Assembly: GCA_020342025.1 (NCBI GenBank)
Contig: CP070840.1
Coordinates: 1,663,565 to 1,672,149, forward strand
From: Deltaproteobacteria bacterium
GTDB taxonomy: Bacteria > Desulfobacterota > DSM-4660 > Desulfatiglandales > HGW-15
Length of the DNA: 8,585 bases
Direction of reading: 5' to 3'
Notes under the pieces: model-generated
Told to the model about the DNA's origin: nothing
Database searches by the model: none
What the model saw: the letters and a program-made list of their open reading frames with translations, nothing else
Shown: piece after piece, positions 7,701 through 8,585 of the stretch
How the letters are laid out: every line of letters starts with the position of its first letter
Position numbering within the stretch: the first letter of the stretch is position 1
Program-made: the position numbers and the translations under genes

Positions 7701-7798
7701 AAGCCTTTACCAACCTGAGAGAGTGAGTTAAGTATCGTTGATCTGACTGGGGCTTAATTATCAAAGGGCCCTAGTATAAGGATAGAACTTCGTCTTTC

Positions 7799-8566
7799 TT
7801 AATCTTTTCGCCGGTAGAGTATCCCGACGCTGAAGTCATCTCCAAGAACCCTATCCATGGCCTGCCTATAATCTGAGGGGTTGTGTTCTTTGGGCAGTGG
7901 ATGAATCCAACTTTTGAGATGCTCCCAAGTCTTGAATTGCTTATCAAAGGTCACGCAGGTTGTGTACAGATGGAAGAAGGAAAACCCTTTATGCCGAATC
8001 CCCTCAATCAAGGCCTTTGTAATTCCTTCAGGATCACCTGCAAACAGACGGGCCACGAATGAGGCCCCATAGGAAAGGGCTAAAAGGGTGGCGTTGAGAG
8101 GTGTGTCCGTGCTGCCATAGGGAGAGGCTTTGGTTTTGAATCCTTGTGGGGTGCTGGGAGAAGGCTGGCCCTTGGTGAGACCATAGATGGAATTATCGAA
8201 GAGCAGGTAGTTGACGTCCACATCTCTCCTGGAAATGTGAGGGAGATGCCCCCCTCCTATGGCCAAGCCATCACCATCGCCACCCACGGCAATCACCGTC
8301 AGGTCCGGGTTCGCCATTTTCACGCCTGTGGAGACAGGCAGTGCCCTGCCGTGGACGGTATGGAGTCCATAGGTATTTGTAAAAAATGGGTAACGACCAG
8401 CACACCCAATGCCTGAGACGGTGACCACTTTGTGATGGGGAATGCCCAACTGTTGGATGGCGTTGTTCAGCCCTTGGTGGATGCCGAAATATCCGCATCC
8501 TGGGCACCAAGTGGGCAGTTCGTCGGATCGCACGTCAAAGATACGAGACTCTTCGATCTGCTTCAC
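7799..8566 (-). CDS. korB: 2-oxoacid:ferredoxin oxidoreductase, beta subunit (2-oxoglutarate/KorB type)
   Basis: The thiamine-diphosphate subunit of an anaerobic 2-oxoacid:ferredoxin oxidoreductase, which oxidatively decarboxylates a 2-oxoacid with CoA to acyl-CoA and CO2 while reducing ferredoxin, or works in reverse. WCPGCGYFG (20-28) and GIGCAGR (52-58), with Cys204 in TTCVTFD, supply the four cysteines (21, 24, 55, 204) expected for the 4Fe-4S cluster. GGDGDG (95-100) through FDNSIYGLTKGQ (123-134) is the thiamine diphosphate/Mg site. The YGLTKGQ and SPSTP segment fits the KorB group, but pyruvate or branched-chain oxoacid use cannot be excluded. The product is 255 residues, ending soon after GILYR, so it lacks the tail seen in many relatives of roughly 280-300 residues. 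The GTG start at 8566 overlaps a possible upstream stop (GTGA) and has no Shine-Dalgarno sequence. The frame is also open to the window edge, so the 5' end is uncertain. The alpha subunit is expected just outside. Confidence 0.92.
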   Translation of the reverse strand: MKQIEESRIFDVRSDELPTWCPGCGYFGIHQGLNNAIQQLGIPHHKVVTVSGIGCAGRYPFFTNTYGLHTVHGRALPVSTGVKMANPDLTVIAVGGDGDGLAIGGGHLPHISRRDVDVNYLLFDNSIYGLTKGQPSPSTPQGFKTKASPYGSTDTPLNATLLALSYGASFVARLFAGDPEGITKALIEGIRHKGFSFFHLYTTCVTFDKQFKTWEHLKSWIHPLPKEHNPSDYRQAMDRVLGDDFSVGILYRRKD

Positions 8567-8585
8567 TTGTTCGGCAAGAACGTGA
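8563..8585 (-). CDS. Possible 3' end of an upstream gene (expected KorA-type alpha subunit), seven codons only
   Basis: In the minus-strand frame offset from korB, six sense codons (reading TFLPNK) end in a TGA at 8565-8563. That stop overlaps the korB GTG in the four-base arrangement GTGA, which is typical of translationally coupled subunit genes. An oxoacid oxidoreductase alpha subunit normally precedes the beta subunit. The stretch is far too short to identify by sequence, so the call rests only on the overlap and gene-order convention. The alternative is that korB starts further upstream and this stop is chance. Confidence 0.3.

Larger units (their letters stand above)
7480..7798. other. 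Intergenic region between korB and fumC
   Basis: This 319-base gap holds the fumC promoter candidate near its fumC end and the palindromic repeat in its middle. A run of seven A on the plus strand at 7600-7606 reads as seven T in the korB direction, but only a very weak short hairpin precedes it. The stretch 7701-7798 next to the korB stop shows no gene, RNA or clear terminator that I can recognise. An open frame running through the gap on the plus strand (7451-7726) is not credible as a gene. Confidence 0.8.

Noticed and set aside
7451..7726. Plus-strand 91-codon open frame spanning the fumC start and the intergenic gap
   Set aside because: It overlaps the start of fumC antisense, runs through the palindromic repeat, has no ribosome binding site of note, and its translation looks like read-through of the repeat rather than a protein.

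Overview
The window looks like part of the chromosome of an anaerobic bacterium, most plausibly a sulfate-reducing or syntrophic member of the former Deltaproteobacteria (Desulfobacterota). This rests on gene content. A ferredoxin-dependent 2-oxoacid oxidoreductase sits beside a class II fumarase, an acyl-CoA dehydrogenase and a medium-chain dehydrogenase, and a very large uncharacterised protein lies next to them. No rRNA, tRNA or marker gene fixes the lineage, so the taxonomy is inference.

Layout. Bases 1-3834 (+) carry the 3' part of a giant gene whose reading frame is open to the left edge; at least 1277 codons are visible. Its product is soluble and helix-rich, and I do not recognise it as a whole. 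It contains a stretch resembling a GlnD-type HD domain that has lost its HD dyad. After a 46-base convergent gap with no clear terminator, the remaining genes all lie on the minus strand. In transcription order from the right edge these are: the beta subunit of a 2-oxoacid:ferredoxin oxidoreductase (korB-like, 8566 to 7799), an intergenic region of 319 bases, then fumC (7479 to 6094), an acyl-CoA dehydrogenase (6093 to 4912) and an MDR-family oxidoreductase (4909 to 3881).

The last three genes form a very tight operon. The fumC stop codon abuts the dehydrogenase ATG with no base between, and the next pair is separated by 2 bases. In both cases the ribosome binding site lies inside the end of the upstream gene. 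A promoter candidate with a perfect TTGACA box lies just upstream of fumC. The 319-base gap also holds a decayed palindromic repeat of the GAAGCAATC...GATTGCTT type.

Functionally, KorB and FumC point to central carbon flux (2-oxoglutarate to succinyl-CoA, fumarate to malate), with reduced ferredoxin as electron carrier. The co-transcribed acyl-CoA dehydrogenase and MDR enzyme suggest oxidation of an acyl-CoA or enoyl/hydroxy intermediate feeding that pathway. The acyl substrate cannot be read from the sequence. No CRISPR array, transposase, phage gene or RNA gene was seen.
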